30,440 bases of DNA from CAYNYM01 sp049366815 (GTDB taxonomy: Bacteria > Desulfobacterota > DSM-4660 > Desulfatiglandales > HGW-15), in NCBI GenBank assembly GCA_049366815.1, contig JBMNCO010000094.1, forward strand, positions 1-30,440. The letters are read 5' to 3'. The notes below the pieces were generated by a model. The model had not been told where the DNA came from, made no database searches, and worked only from the letters and a program-made list of their open reading frames with translations. Each line of letters begins with the position of its first letter. Position 1 is the stretch's first letter. The position numbers were made by a program, and so were the translations under genes. Shown here piece by piece: positions 6,759 through 14,716 of the stretch.

Positions 6759-8150
6759 CTATTTTTTTCGAATGAGCCTGGTGACGGATTCCACATGATA
6801 GGTTTGAGGAAACATATCGACCGGTTGAATTTCAACGATTTTGTAGCCTTCAGCCATATGGGCCAGGTCCCGTGCCAACGTGGTGGGGTTGCAGGAGACA
6901 TAGACAATCCGTTCTGTTCCCATTTCCATCACCCTGGACAGGACATCCTTGTGCATCCCGGCACGGGGAGGATCAATAATAAGGACATCGGGCTTCCAAT
7001 CCAGTTCACGCAGATTCTCCCTGATATCCCCAAGAATAAACCGGCAGTTGTGGACAGCGTTGGCTCTGCAATTCATCTCTGCATCCAGGACGGCACTCTG
7101 GACGATTTCCATGCCCACGACCGATGCCGCCCTTTCTGAGAGAAAAATGGGGATCGTTCCTGTTCCGCTGTATAGATCAAGGACCGTTTCTTTTCCATTG
7201 AGTTCAGCAAAGTCAATGACTTTGTTATACAGGATTTCGGTCCCTGAGGTGTTGGTCTGGAAAAACGAATTGGCGGATATCCGAAAATTATAGGGCCCGA
7301 TCCGGTCTTCAATGACACCCGGACCGGTGACAGGGATTTCCCTTTCACCGAGAGCGATACAGGCCTTTCCGGCGCTGATGTTGTTCACGATGGTCTTGAT
7401 GCTGGAAAAGGAGCCGGTTAGTGCTTTGGCAACGGTTTCTATGGCGTCCCGGTTCTCTGCTGAGGTCACGATATTGACCATCCATTCATCAAAGGCCCGA
7501 GAATGTCGAAGGGTCAGGAATCGCCAGAATCCTTCGTGGCTCTTGAGCCCATAAACGGGAATGCCCGATTTCCTGGTGAGGGTCTTGACCTCCTGGAGAA
7601 TCCGGTTGCCCGTATCATGCTGGAGAAGGCAGGCATTGATGTCGATGACCTTATGAAAGGTCCCGGGCACGTGGAGGCCGAGAGCACTCCCCCTGTCGCT
7701 CTCTGCATCCTCGATTTCACCGGGCATGAGCCATCTGCGGTCGGAGAAGGAGAACTCCATTTTGTTGCGATAGGCCAGTTGGTGGTGAGATGACATGGTG
7801 GCATGGACGTGGACGTCCCTGAGTCCCCCGATGCGCATAACGGCCCCGAGCACATGCTCTCTTTTGAAGTCCAGCTGTCGTTTGTAGGCCACATGCTGCC
7901 ATTGGCATCCGCCGCAGACCCCACTGTAGGGACAAGGGGCCGGGATTCTGTCCCGGGAGGCCTGGAGGATCTGCATCAATCCGGCCTCGGCATAATCCTT
8001 CTTTTTCCGTGTTACGCGTGCCAATATCCTGTCCCCGGGCACGGTTCCCCTTACGAACACAACCAGGCCGTCGACGCGGCCTACACCGTGTCCGCCGTAG
8101 GCCATGTCCTCAACGGTCAATTCGATGGTGTGTCCTTTGCGCAGTCCCAT
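6759..8150 (-). CDS. rlmD: 23S rRNA (uracil-C5)-methyltransferase, RlmD/RumA type
   Basis: This 463-residue protein makes m5U in 23S rRNA (U1939 in E. coli) with S-adenosylmethionine. It has an N-terminal TRAM domain (about 5-60), iron-sulfur cysteines C73, C79, C82 and probably C174, the insertion motif F-F-Q-T-N at 296-300, the SAM motif V-L-D-L-Y-S-G-T-G at 323-331, D-P-P-R at 393-396, and catalytic Cys420 in V-S-C-N-P-T. The family has several members (RlmD, RlmC, TrmA), and the N-terminal cluster and TRAM domain point to RlmD or its RlmCD relative. I chose ATG 8150, with AGGG 9 bases upstream. ATG 8156 is possible, and a longer frame from 8234 adds residues unlike the family. Confidence 0.9.
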   Translation of the reverse strand: MGLRKGHTIELTVEDMAYGGHGVGRVDGLVVFVRGTVPGDRILARVTRKKKDYAEAGLMQILQASRDRIPAPCPYSGVCGGCQWQHVAYKRQLDFKREHVLGAVMRIGGLRDVHVHATMSSHHQLAYRNKMEFSFSDRRWLMPGEIEDAESDRGSALGLHVPGTFHKVIDINACLLQHDTGNRILQEVKTLTRKSGIPVYGLKSHEGFWRFLTLRHSRAFDEWMVNIVTSAENRDAIETVAKALTGSFSSIKTIVNNISAGKACIALGEREIPVTGPGVIEDRIGPYNFRISANSFFQTNTSGTEILYNKVIDFAELNGKETVLDLYSGTGTIPIFLSERAASVVGMEIVQSAVLDAEMNCRANAVHNCRFILGDIRENLRELDWKPDVLIIDPPRAGMHKDVLSRVMEMGTERIVYVSCNPTTLARDLAHMAEGYKIVEIQPVDMFPQTYHVESVTRLIRKK

Positions 8151-8243
8151 AATCATCACCCTAATCCCCAAAACCTGGATGATGCCGGGTCGAGATCCGG
8201 GTGGACCCCCATCACCAGGTGAAATCAAATTCAAGATTCAGGG

Positions 8244-8273
8244 ATAATAGGTCGAATGCTATGGGGTATGCAA
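8244..8273 (-). promoter_or_regulatory. Putative sigma-70 promoter of rlmD
   Basis: On the minus strand, TTGCAT (8273-8268), 18 bases, then TATTAT (8249-8244). The -10 matches five of six positions and the -35 is weak. The predicted start near 8237 leaves a leader of about 85 bases before ATG 8150. The inverted repeat at 8284-8306 sits immediately upstream. Confidence 0.35.
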
Positions 8274-8283
8274 TGGGAAACCG

Positions 8284-8306
8284 AAGTGTAAAAAAATATT
8301 ACACTT
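8284..8306. promoter_or_regulatory. Inverted repeat between rlmD and the pilus operon, candidate regulator site
   Basis: AAGTGTAA (8284-8291) and TTACACTT (8299-8306) are perfect 8-base arms separated by 7 bases. Its centre lies about 140 bases upstream of the predicted sigma-54 start (near 8435), the usual place for an enhancer-binding protein, and beside the possible rlmD -35. A hairpin or terminator role is less likely because no gene ends here. Confidence 0.45.
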
Positions 8307-8408
8307 GATAGAAATGTTGACAACGCACCGGAGGGAATATTTGCAGCCGTCTGTGCTGTAATGCATTTTTTAAAATTATTATAGTATGTTAGATTTTTCA
8401 GTCTTGTA

Positions 8409-8424
8409 TGGCATAGGTTTTGCT
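8409..8424 (+). promoter_or_regulatory. Sigma-54 (RpoN) promoter of the minor-pilin/pilY1 operon
   Basis: TGGCATAGGTTTTGCT has the invariant GG (8410-8411) and GC (8422-8423) separated by exactly 10 bases. It matches the TGGCAC-N5-TTGCW consensus at all but one core position. The start would be near 8435, 38 bases before the first ATG. Sigma-54 control through PilR-type activators is established for type IV pilus genes in Pseudomonas, Myxococcus and Geobacter. Confidence 0.78.
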
Positions 8425-8472
8425 GTTCCATGAACGCACCATTAATATTTTTGTACCAGGGGGGTCGCAACA

Positions 8473-9006
8473 ATGGATTATCCGAGCGCAATAGGGAACA
8501 AAAAGGGCTTTACGCTTATTGAAATGGTCGTTGTGATCGGGGTCATGGCCATTTTAGGGGCCGTGGCAGTCCCCTCCTTTTTGGCCTGGCTTCCCGATTC
8601 CAGGCTCAAGGCCGCTGCGAGGGATCTTTACTCCAACATGCAGAAGGCGAAAATGGACGCCATCCGTTCAAATTCCAACTACCGTCTCGTATTCGACCAG
8701 GGTGCGGGGCGTTATCAACTCCAAGACAACGGCGGTGCCGTCAAAAAAATTGTGACCCTCGCCGATTACCACAATGGAGTGGACTACGGTTTCGGCCATG
8801 CCACGGGCAATGCAACCGTAGGCGGCGGACCGTTGCCCGGTTCGCCCATAACCTATGTGGACAGTGATGCGACCTTCAACTCGAGGGGAACCGGTGAGGC
8901 CGGTTATGTCTACCTCAGTAACAGTAAAAACACGGCCTATGCCATTGGGACGCGAAGCTCGGGATCCGTTGTGCTCAGGAAATGGGACGGGGCAAATTGG
9001 AAATAA
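8473..9006 (+). CDS. Minor pseudopilin, FimT/FimU/GspH type
   Basis: This 177-residue protein has a type III prepilin leader ending at Gly12, then F-T-L-I-E-M-V-V-V-I-G, with the conserved Glu at position 5 of the mature chain and a hydrophobic helix to about residue 34. The C-terminal beta domain ending S-G-S-V-V-L-R-K is the GspH/FimT fold. The prepilin peptidase PilD would cleave and methylate it. It should join a minor-pilin complex that primes pilus assembly. A run of six G nine bases upstream supports the ATG. As first gene after the sigma-54 promoter and before pilW, pilV, pilX and pilY1, it fits the fimU/fimT slot. A type II secretion pseudopilin is the less likely alternative. Confidence 0.85.
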   Translation: MDYPSAIGNKKGFTLIEMVVVIGVMAILGAVAVPSFLAWLPDSRLKAAARDLYSNMQKAKMDAIRSNSNYRLVFDQGAGRYQLQDNGGAVKKIVTLADYHNGVDYGFGHATGNATVGGGPLPGSPITYVDSDATFNSRGTGEAGYVYLSNSKNTAYAIGTRSSGSVVLRKWDGANWK

Positions 9007-9068
9007 GGCTCAAACCGGACTGTCCCCTGACGGCTCATATCAAAATCTGGAATGGTCGAGGTAATCCT

Positions 9069-9713
9069 ATGAAATTCATACATGAAAAGGGCGGTTTCAC
9101 GCTGGTCGAACTGCTTGTCTCCATCGTCATCGCCGGTGTTATTTCAGGTGCCGTGTATGGGACCTATCAGTCACAGCAGAGGTCCTACACGGTCCAGGAA
9201 CAGGTGGCAGTCATGCAGCAGAATTTGAGAAATGCCCTTTACCACCTGGAACACGATATCCGGATGGCCGGGTTTGACCCTCTGACAGGGAGCGGCGCGG
9301 GAATCCTGGACGCCCAGGCCGATACGATCCAGATCGGCATGGATATCAATAATGATGCGAACACGGGGCAGCCGGATGGAGACATCGGTGATCCGAATGA
9401 GAATGTGACCTACGCCCTCAATACCGTGTCCGGGGTCCAGAGGCTGGATCGTAACAATCAACCGGTTGCCGACTACATTGATGCCCTGGATTTCGTTTAC
9501 CTGGACGGGGACGGCAATGTGACGGCCGTCACCGACGACGTGCGATCAATCCAGATCACCGTGGTTGCAAGAACGGAACGCCCCGATCAGCACTACAGCA
9601 ATAACGATCCCTTCCGCAATCAGCAGGGCGATATCATACTCCCGGCGCAGGCCGATTCCTACCGCCGAAAGGCGTTACACGTTGAGGTCAAGTGCCGCAA
9701 CCTCGGATTCTAA
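9069..9713 (+). CDS. pilW: Minor pilin PilW
   Basis: This 214-residue prepilin has a short leader (MKFIHEKGG) cut before F-T-L-V-E-L-L-V-S-I-V-I, with Glu5 kept. The helix is followed by Q-R-S-Y-T-V-Q-E-Q-V-A-V-M-Q-Q-N-L-R, then R-M-A-G-F-D-P, a pattern typical of PilW-family N-terminal regions. The C-terminal domain is rich in Asp/Asn/Gly turns (D-I-N-N-D-A-N-T-G, D-G-D-G-N) that could bind calcium. The start at 9069 is supported by GAGGT 7 bases upstream. It is co-transcribed with its neighbours, 62 bases after the first gene. In other bacteria PilV, PilW and PilX hold PilY1 at the pilus tip. Confidence 0.83.
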   Translation: MKFIHEKGGFTLVELLVSIVIAGVISGAVYGTYQSQQRSYTVQEQVAVMQQNLRNALYHLEHDIRMAGFDPLTGSGAGILDAQADTIQIGMDINNDANTGQPDGDIGDPNENVTYALNTVSGVQRLDRNNQPVADYIDALDFVYLDGDGNVTAVTDDVRSIQITVVARTERPDQHYSNNDPFRNQQGDIILPAQADSYRRKALHVEVKCRNLGF

Positions 9714-9732
9714 AGCAGAAAGGATGACACCC

Positions 9733-10200
9733 ATGGAACTGATGAATAGGCCGCTTAGGTGCAGATTAATTAAGGCGGATTTGGACAATAGCCGGGGATT
9801 CACCCTCCTCGAGGTCCTTGCGGCCATCTCGATCCTGACATTCGGGCTCTTGGCCGTGGCCTCCATGCAGGTGGCCACCATTCGGGGAAACGCCTTTGCG
9901 ATTGGTGTTACGGAGGCCACCACCTGGGCGAGCGACGAAATGGAAAAGCTCATGGGCCTTCCCTGGAACGACGCACTCCTGCAGGACACGGACGGTGACG
10001 GGGCCGGCGGGCTTATGGATACGGGTGCAAACGCAGACCAGGGACCCGTGACACAGAGGCACTATACCGTTTATTGGAACATCGCCGACGATGTTCCCGC
10101 CACCAATACAAAGACCCTGTGCGTGGTGGTCACATGGGTCGACCACGGCGCCCAAAAGAGTGTTTCCGTGCGAAACACCATACCGCTACTTGCTTCTTGA
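9733..10200 (+). CDS. pilV: Minor pilin PilV
   Basis: This 155-residue protein has a leader ending R-G at 21-22 followed by F-T-L-L-E-V-L-A-A-I-S-I-L-T-F-G-L-L-A, a textbook PilV start with Glu5. Its length suits PilV. The start is best placed at 9733, where AAAGG lies 9 bases upstream. An ATG at 9724 directly abuts that ribosome binding site. The globular part has Asp/Gly-rich turns (D-T-D-G-D-G-A-G-G) and ends in a strand with V-V-V-T-W-V-D-H-G, as in other PilV proteins. It follows pilW by 19 bases and precedes pilX by 22. Confidence 0.82.
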   Translation: MELMNRPLRCRLIKADLDNSRGFTLLEVLAAISILTFGLLAVASMQVATIRGNAFAIGVTEATTWASDEMEKLMGLPWNDALLQDTDGDGAGGLMDTGANADQGPVTQRHYTVYWNIADDVPATNTKTLCVVVTWVDHGAQKSVSVRNTIPLLAS

Positions 10201-10222
10201 GGGAAAAAAGGAGAGGACCCCT

Positions 10223-10690
10223 ATGAAGAGCGCTTATGCCAAAATGAAGGACGAAGAGGGCTCGGTCCTGGTTGTCGCCCTGATGCTCCTGGTTTTTCTT
10301 ACCTTTCTGGGTATTTCCGCATCCACTACCTCTGAGGTGGAAATCCAGGTCGCGGGGAACAGTAAATTTCACAAGACGGCCTTTTACGCCGGGGAGGCCG
10401 CAAGGGGATATGTCCCGTGGCACACGGACCTCTATGGCCCGGACAATATCACGCTTGGTCAGGGCCTGACCTTCCCCAGCAATGCAGACCCCACGCAGAC
10501 CTATGCCCTGGGCTCCTCGCAGTCATTTAAAGGGCGGGTCGGATATGTGGGGTTCTCGGCCCCGCCGAGAGGATCAGGGTATTCGGCCGAAAAATTCAAG
10601 GCCCACAGATACGAAATGGACTGTGACGGATACGGTCCATCAAACGCCCAAAGCGAGATCAAGGCCGGTTTTTACCGTATTGGTTTCTAG
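10223..10690 (+). CDS. pilX: Minor pilin-like PilX
   Basis: This 155-residue protein has the PilX N-terminal pattern: E-E-G-S-V-L-V-V-A-L-M-L-L-V-F-L-T-F-L-G-I followed by a Thr/Ser-Glu-V-E-I-Q segment and A-G-N-S-K-F-H-K-T-A-F-Y-A-G-E-A. Unlike the other minor pilins here, it has no Glu at mature position 5, which is usual for PilX. A GGAGAGG ribosome binding site precedes ATG 10223. The C-terminal half is short and Gly-rich. It lies directly before pilY1, with a 28-base gap, matching the pilVWXY1 order of Pseudomonas-type loci. It probably joins the pilus initiation and tip complex. Confidence 0.78.
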   Translation: MKSAYAKMKDEEGSVLVVALMLLVFLTFLGISASTTSEVEIQVAGNSKFHKTAFYAGEAARGYVPWHTDLYGPDNITLGQGLTFPSNADPTQTYALGSSQSFKGRVGYVGFSAPPRGSGYSAEKFKAHRYEMDCDGYGPSNAQSEIKAGFYRIGF

Positions 10691-10718
10691 ACCGGATAGA
10701 AGAACGGGAGGTTCCCTT

Positions 10719-13700
10719 ATGAAATTGAAACATTGCTGGATTATATTTGTCGTCTTTATGGTATGGGGTGTCCTGCTCTGCCACCCCGGTATCGCCGATG
10801 ATACCTGCTCCTTCATGATCACCGCGGATGACGTGGGCCCCAATATCGTCTTTCTCCTGGATAACGGGGCCAACATGGAACACATCAAATATCATGGCGC
10901 CTTCAACAGCAGGGCGGATTTTACACCGAATGTCGCCATCCAGCGGGAGGCCATCGATTCGACCGAGACGACACCGACAGGAGATCCGGCCACCAGCACC
11001 ATCCTGGTGCTCGACCCCTATGACGAGTCAAGTTATCAATTTGACGTGGGCGCCGATGTGGAAGGTGCAACTTCCGGGGCCAAGGCCAATGTGACCGAGA
11101 AGGTCTATGCGGACGGAAAACTCCATCTGTTTGTGGACTCCGTGGTGGGGACCTTCCTGGAGGGCGTTGAGACGGTCCAACGATACAAAAACAAAAATAG
11201 TATCGCCACAGGGACGCTTGTAAGCATCACCGCACCCGAATCCGGTGAGGGGGGCGAGGACGACGGCCTTCCCAACGGATTTTTCAACGAAAACGGCTAT
11301 GCCATTGTGAGCCAGGGCGGCAAGAAGTATTTGGTCAGGATCCTGGACAATCTTACACCTGACAGCTACGCCAACGGCCTGGAGGCGGACACCGGGAACA
11401 CCTGGACCATCAACGGAAAAGCCATCGCCCTGCCTGCAGCACCCTCCAGCGCGGTGGACGGAAACGGCATCAAGGACAATGCAACGATCTTCAGGTATTC
11501 GAAGAACTACTTGAACTGGCTGTTTTTCTATGAGGATGCAGGCGATCTAGACGGAGACGGTGCTGTTGAACCCCTCTACGATCTTTCCGCCCTGCCCGAT
11601 AAGAGCCGCTATTATTATGCCAAACAGGCCCTCCTGAACGTGGCAAAGCTCACGGCCAACCGGGCCTTTTTCGGGATCTACAACTTTTCAAACGACGAGG
11701 GCGCAAGCAATGTCCAGCCCCTTGGAACCGTGGTCGATACGGTGGTCGCCGGCGACCCCTCCGCCAATGTCCTGGATCCCAACTATGTAAACAACATCAA
11801 CAACATGGGGACCGTGACCTATTCCCCCCTGGCCGAGGGGCTGGGGACGATCGCCGGGTATTATAATTCCCCCTCTTCAGGGGTCGTAGGGGAGTGGTGC
11901 CAGAAAAACTTCGTCATTGTGGTTTCATCGGGCCTGAGTTCTCAGGACCAGAGCGGGGCAAGCCAGTATGTCCCCCAAACGTTTTCGGACTATGACGGGG
12001 ATGCGGCCGGCATCGGCGAGGGCAGGATCAAGGCCGATGAGTCGGTCTTCGACATCCCCACCAACTACAACGGGTCCACCTGGCTGGACGACGTGGCCCA
12101 TTATCTGTACACCCATGACATCGTGGGCTATGAGGAGGGTTTTCAGAACGTCTACACCTATACGGTCGGCTTCATGGGGGACAAGGTCAGCAACATGTTC
12201 CTGATCAACACCTCGAACAACGGGAACGGGACCCCGAATCTCTATGACACGACCGACAAGGTATACGGAAAATACCATTTCACGGCCGAAGAGCCCGACG
12301 GACTGTCCTCGGCCATCATGTCGGCAGTAAACGAGATCCTCTCGCGCTCCAATACCTTCACGGCGCCGGTGGTCCCCGTCACCAGGACCACAAGTGGAAA
12401 TCGGATCTACATGGCCTTTTTCAAGCCTTCTGAGGACAATTTCTGGGAAGGCAACGTGGTGAAATTCGGCATCGGTGCGGATGAGGACGGCAACATCATC
12501 ATCGTCGACGCCCTTGGGGATGCGGCCACCTGGGACAACGGGGCCCTCAAGGAGGGGGCCGTACCCTTTTGGTCGACAAAGACCTGGGCGGATCCTGCAT
12601 ATCATGAAGACGAGGGCTGTGAGCAGGGGTGCAACTTCATTGGACATCAGGGCCGCAATGTCTTCACCTTCCTGGGGCAGAGTACGTTCTTGACGGCATC
12701 ATCCAATGCCTTTGTCGACGGCAATATTTTGCTCACCGAGGAGATCCTTGGAAGCCCCACCCAGGGGCGCTCCACGATCATCAACTATATCCGGGGTGCG
12801 GACGCCCTGGATGAGAATGGGAACGGAAATATCGACGAGACCAGGAGCGTATACACGGGAGATGTCCTCCACAGTGAACCCTTCGTATTCGAGTATCGCT
12901 ATCCCGATCCTGACGACGCTTCGGTCATAAGTTCGCGCACCATGGTCTTTTTCGGTGCCAATGACGGCATGCTCCACGCGGTCAATGACTATTACGATCC
13001 CGATGTCGCGACCTCCGGCGGCGAAGAGGATCTGCATGGGACCAACGCCTGGAGTTTCATCCCGCCTGATCTCCTCTCTCGGCTCAAGGACGTGGTGGAA
13101 GGGTATGGCCATCAGGTCTTTGTGGATTCGAGCCCCAAGGTATATTTCAAGGACGTGGACGGGGACGGCATCGTGGAGACCGGTGACCAGGTCATCCTGG
13201 TCTGCGGCGCGCGAACGGGTGGCACCGGCTATTTTGCCCTGGACGTGACCAGTCCCTTGGAACCGCGGTTTTTGTGGCGGATCAGCCAGAGCGATGACAG
13301 CGCGAGCGGAGGCGGAACCCTGCCGGCCGGGACTGGACCCGACCCGGTCATCCCGGAACTGGGTGAGAGCTGGTCTGAACCCCAATTCGGGCTTGTAAAA
13401 ACAAATCTTTATCCTGATGGAAGGGCGGTGTTCTTTATCGGAGGGGGGTATAGCTCGGACAACTCCGCTGGTAAAGCGATCCTGGCCGTCGATGTCCTGA
13501 CGGGAGATGTCGTGAGGATGTTCAAGAATGACGGGATCAATATTACCGATATGGATTACAGCATTCCCAGTACGGTGATGGTCCTCGATACCAACAGCAA
13601 CGGATTTGTGGACAAGGTCTATGTGGGTGACCTTGGCAGTCAGATGTGGCGACTGGGAAAATTCACGGATGAAGTTGGCAGCCCATTGGGCTTTCCGAAT

Positions 13701-14393
13701 ATCGACGAGAACATCGACCATTGGGAGGCCCATAGGATACTCGTCGTCGATCCCGGTCACGAGAAAAAATTCTTTTATCCACCCACGGTTGGACTTGAAA
13801 AGGGATATGACCTCGTGTTGATGGGAACGGGTGACCGGCAGGACGCCTGCAGCAAAACCACCTATGACGGCATCTATGCTGTGAAGGATTACCATACCGG
13901 TGCGACCTTCGGGTTGTCAGACCTGGTCGATGTGACGAACCCTGCGGCCACACCGCCCAATCTGGACGACAGCACAGGGGATGTGGATGTAAACGGCCAC
14001 ATCGATCAGGGTTGGTACATCCTCCTGAATCAGGGTGAAAAGGTCTTGGCCGAGGGCGTGCTTTTTTACAAGGCCTTTTACGTGACGACCTTCACGCCGA
14101 ACGACGACCCCTGTCTCCCGGGCGGCTACAGTTCGCTTTACGCCTTGGGGTACAAGACCGGTGCGGCGGTCCTGTATTTCGGCAACGACAGCAAGACCAG
14201 GAGCACAAATCTCGGTGGGGGCATCCCTTCCAAGCCGGTAACCGTGATCACCGGGGACGATGCCAAGCTTTTCATCTCGGTCGGCAGTACGGATCCAGAC
14301 GGTGATAGTGAATCTCAGGATGCCGGCGTCGTGGTCGAGGATCCCCTGAAACCCGAAATCAACTTCTTTTACCTGTGGTGGTATTATTGGTAG
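10719..14393 (+). CDS. pilY1: PilY1, type IV pilus tip adhesin/assembly factor
   Basis: This 1224-residue protein has a signal peptide (about 1-26, cut near G-I-A-D). A vWA-like N-terminal half follows (N-I-V-F-L-L-D at 42-48, F-V-I-V-V-S-S-G at 398-405), then a PilC/PilY1 beta-propeller domain (about 715-1200). The calcium loop D957-x-N959-x-N961-x3-D965 followed by V-Y-V-G-D-L matches the loop needed for pilus extension in Pseudomonas PilY1. Further DxDxDG-type loops lie at 276-284, 698-706 and 812-820. The MIDAS motif is degenerate (D-N-G-A-N instead of DxSxS). A roughly 75-residue insert near 95-170 carries V-E-G-A-T-S-G-A. The start at 10719 is set by the signal peptide and GGGAGG upstream. 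It is last in the operon. Confidence 0.88.
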   Translation: MKLKHCWIIFVVFMVWGVLLCHPGIADDTCSFMITADDVGPNIVFLLDNGANMEHIKYHGAFNSRADFTPNVAIQREAIDSTETTPTGDPATSTILVLDPYDESSYQFDVGADVEGATSGAKANVTEKVYADGKLHLFVDSVVGTFLEGVETVQRYKNKNSIATGTLVSITAPESGEGGEDDGLPNGFFNENGYAIVSQGGKKYLVRILDNLTPDSYANGLEADTGNTWTINGKAIALPAAPSSAVDGNGIKDNATIFRYSKNYLNWLFFYEDAGDLDGDGAVEPLYDLSALPDKSRYYYAKQALLNVAKLTANRAFFGIYNFSNDEGASNVQPLGTVVDTVVAGDPSANVLDPNYVNNINNMGTVTYSPLAEGLGTIAGYYNSPSSGVVGEWCQKNFVIVVSSGLSSQDQSGASQYVPQTFSDYDGDAAGIGEGRIKADESVFDIPTNYNGSTWLDDVAHYLYTHDIVGYEEGFQNVYTYTVGFMGDKVSNMFLINTSNNGNGTPNLYDTTDKVYGKYHFTAEEPDGLSSAIMSAVNEILSRSNTFTAPVVPVTRTTSGNRIYMAFFKPSEDNFWEGNVVKFGIGADEDGNIIIVDALGDAATWDNGALKEGAVPFWSTKTWADPAYHEDEGCEQGCNFIGHQGRNVFTFLGQSTFLTASSNAFVDGNILLTEEILGSPTQGRSTIINYIRGADALDENGNGNIDETRSVYTGDVLHSEPFVFEYRYPDPDDASVISSRTMVFFGANDGMLHAVNDYYDPDVATSGGEEDLHGTNAWSFIPPDLLSRLKDVVEGYGHQVFVDSSPKVYFKDVDGDGIVETGDQVILVCGARTGGTGYFALDVTSPLEPRFLWRISQSDDSASGGGTLPAGTGPDPVIPELGESWSEPQFGLVKTNLYPDGRAVFFIGGGYSSDNSAGKAILAVDVLTGDVVRMFKNDGINITDMDYSIPSTVMVLDTNSNGFVDKVYVGDLGSQMWRLGKFTDEVGSPLGFPNIDENIDHWEAHRILVVDPGHEKKFFYPPTVGLEKGYDLVLMGTGDRQDACSKTTYDGIYAVKDYHTGATFGLSDLVDVTNPAATPPNLDDSTGDVDVNGHIDQGWYILLNQGEKVLAEGVLFYKAFYVTTFTPNDDPCLPGGYSSLYALGYKTGAAVLYFGNDSKTRSTNLGGGIPSKPVTVITGDDAKLFISVGSTDPDGDSESQDAGVVVEDPLKPEINFFYLWWYYW

Positions 14394-14404
14394 AGAACTC
14401 TGAT

Positions 14405-14433
14405 GACAGGCAGGGTCAAGCGCCCTGCCTGTC
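14405..14433 (+). terminator. Strong hairpin after pilY1, probable operon end
   Basis: GACAGGCAGGG (14405-14415) and CCCTGCCTGTC (14423-14433) are perfect 11-bp arms with a 7-base loop, 11 bases after the pilY1 stop. No T-run follows, so it may work as a tail-less terminator or as a 3'-end stabiliser. Confidence 0.55.
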
Positions 14434-14716
14434 CATATTCAGCCCGCCTGACGAATCGTCATTTTATTGAAAGACCGATGGGCCGGGGAGCCCCACCCCG
14501 CTCAAGGGCACTCCTACCCCGGTTCGCCGCTTTCCCCTTTGATGAAATGACTTTGACTGGAAAAACAAAGATGTTATGATAACCCGGCTTGGACCGGGGG
14601 CGTCCGTGCAGACCTTGTTGAGGAGGTCTCTGCTGTTATGAAGGGACGCCTTCCTGTCAAACACAATCGTCGATCTCAGGAAGTCGAAACGTTGCACCCT
14701 TTGCGATTCCAAGGCC
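14434..14716. other. Intergenic region and recN leader
   Basis: The region between the pilY1 hairpin and recN holds the recN promoter (14553-14580) and a leader of about 130 bases. A frame opening at ATG 14638 behind GGAGG overlaps recN out of phase and looks accidental. I found no CTGT-N8-ACAG LexA box, but LexA sites in this phylum vary. Confidence 0.4.
14553..14580 (+). promoter_or_regulatory. Sigma-70-type promoter of recN
   Basis: TTGACT (14553-14558), 16 bases, TATGAT (14575-14580). Both hexamers match five of six consensus positions. The start near 14587 gives a leader of about 130 bases. Confidence 0.6.

Noticed and set aside
8284..8306. Reading the inverted repeat as an intrinsic terminator
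   Set aside because: No gene on either strand ends just before it, and no T-run follows the stem on either strand; an operator fits the position better.
12699..13895. 398-codon open frame antisense to pilY1
   Set aside because: It mirrors the codon bias of pilY1 on the other strand, has no ribosome binding site or recognisable domain, and the sense protein is clearly real.
14434..14716. Possible LexA box upstream of recN
   Set aside because: No CTGT-N8-ACAG or other clear palindrome was found; the LexA motif of this lineage is unknown to me.
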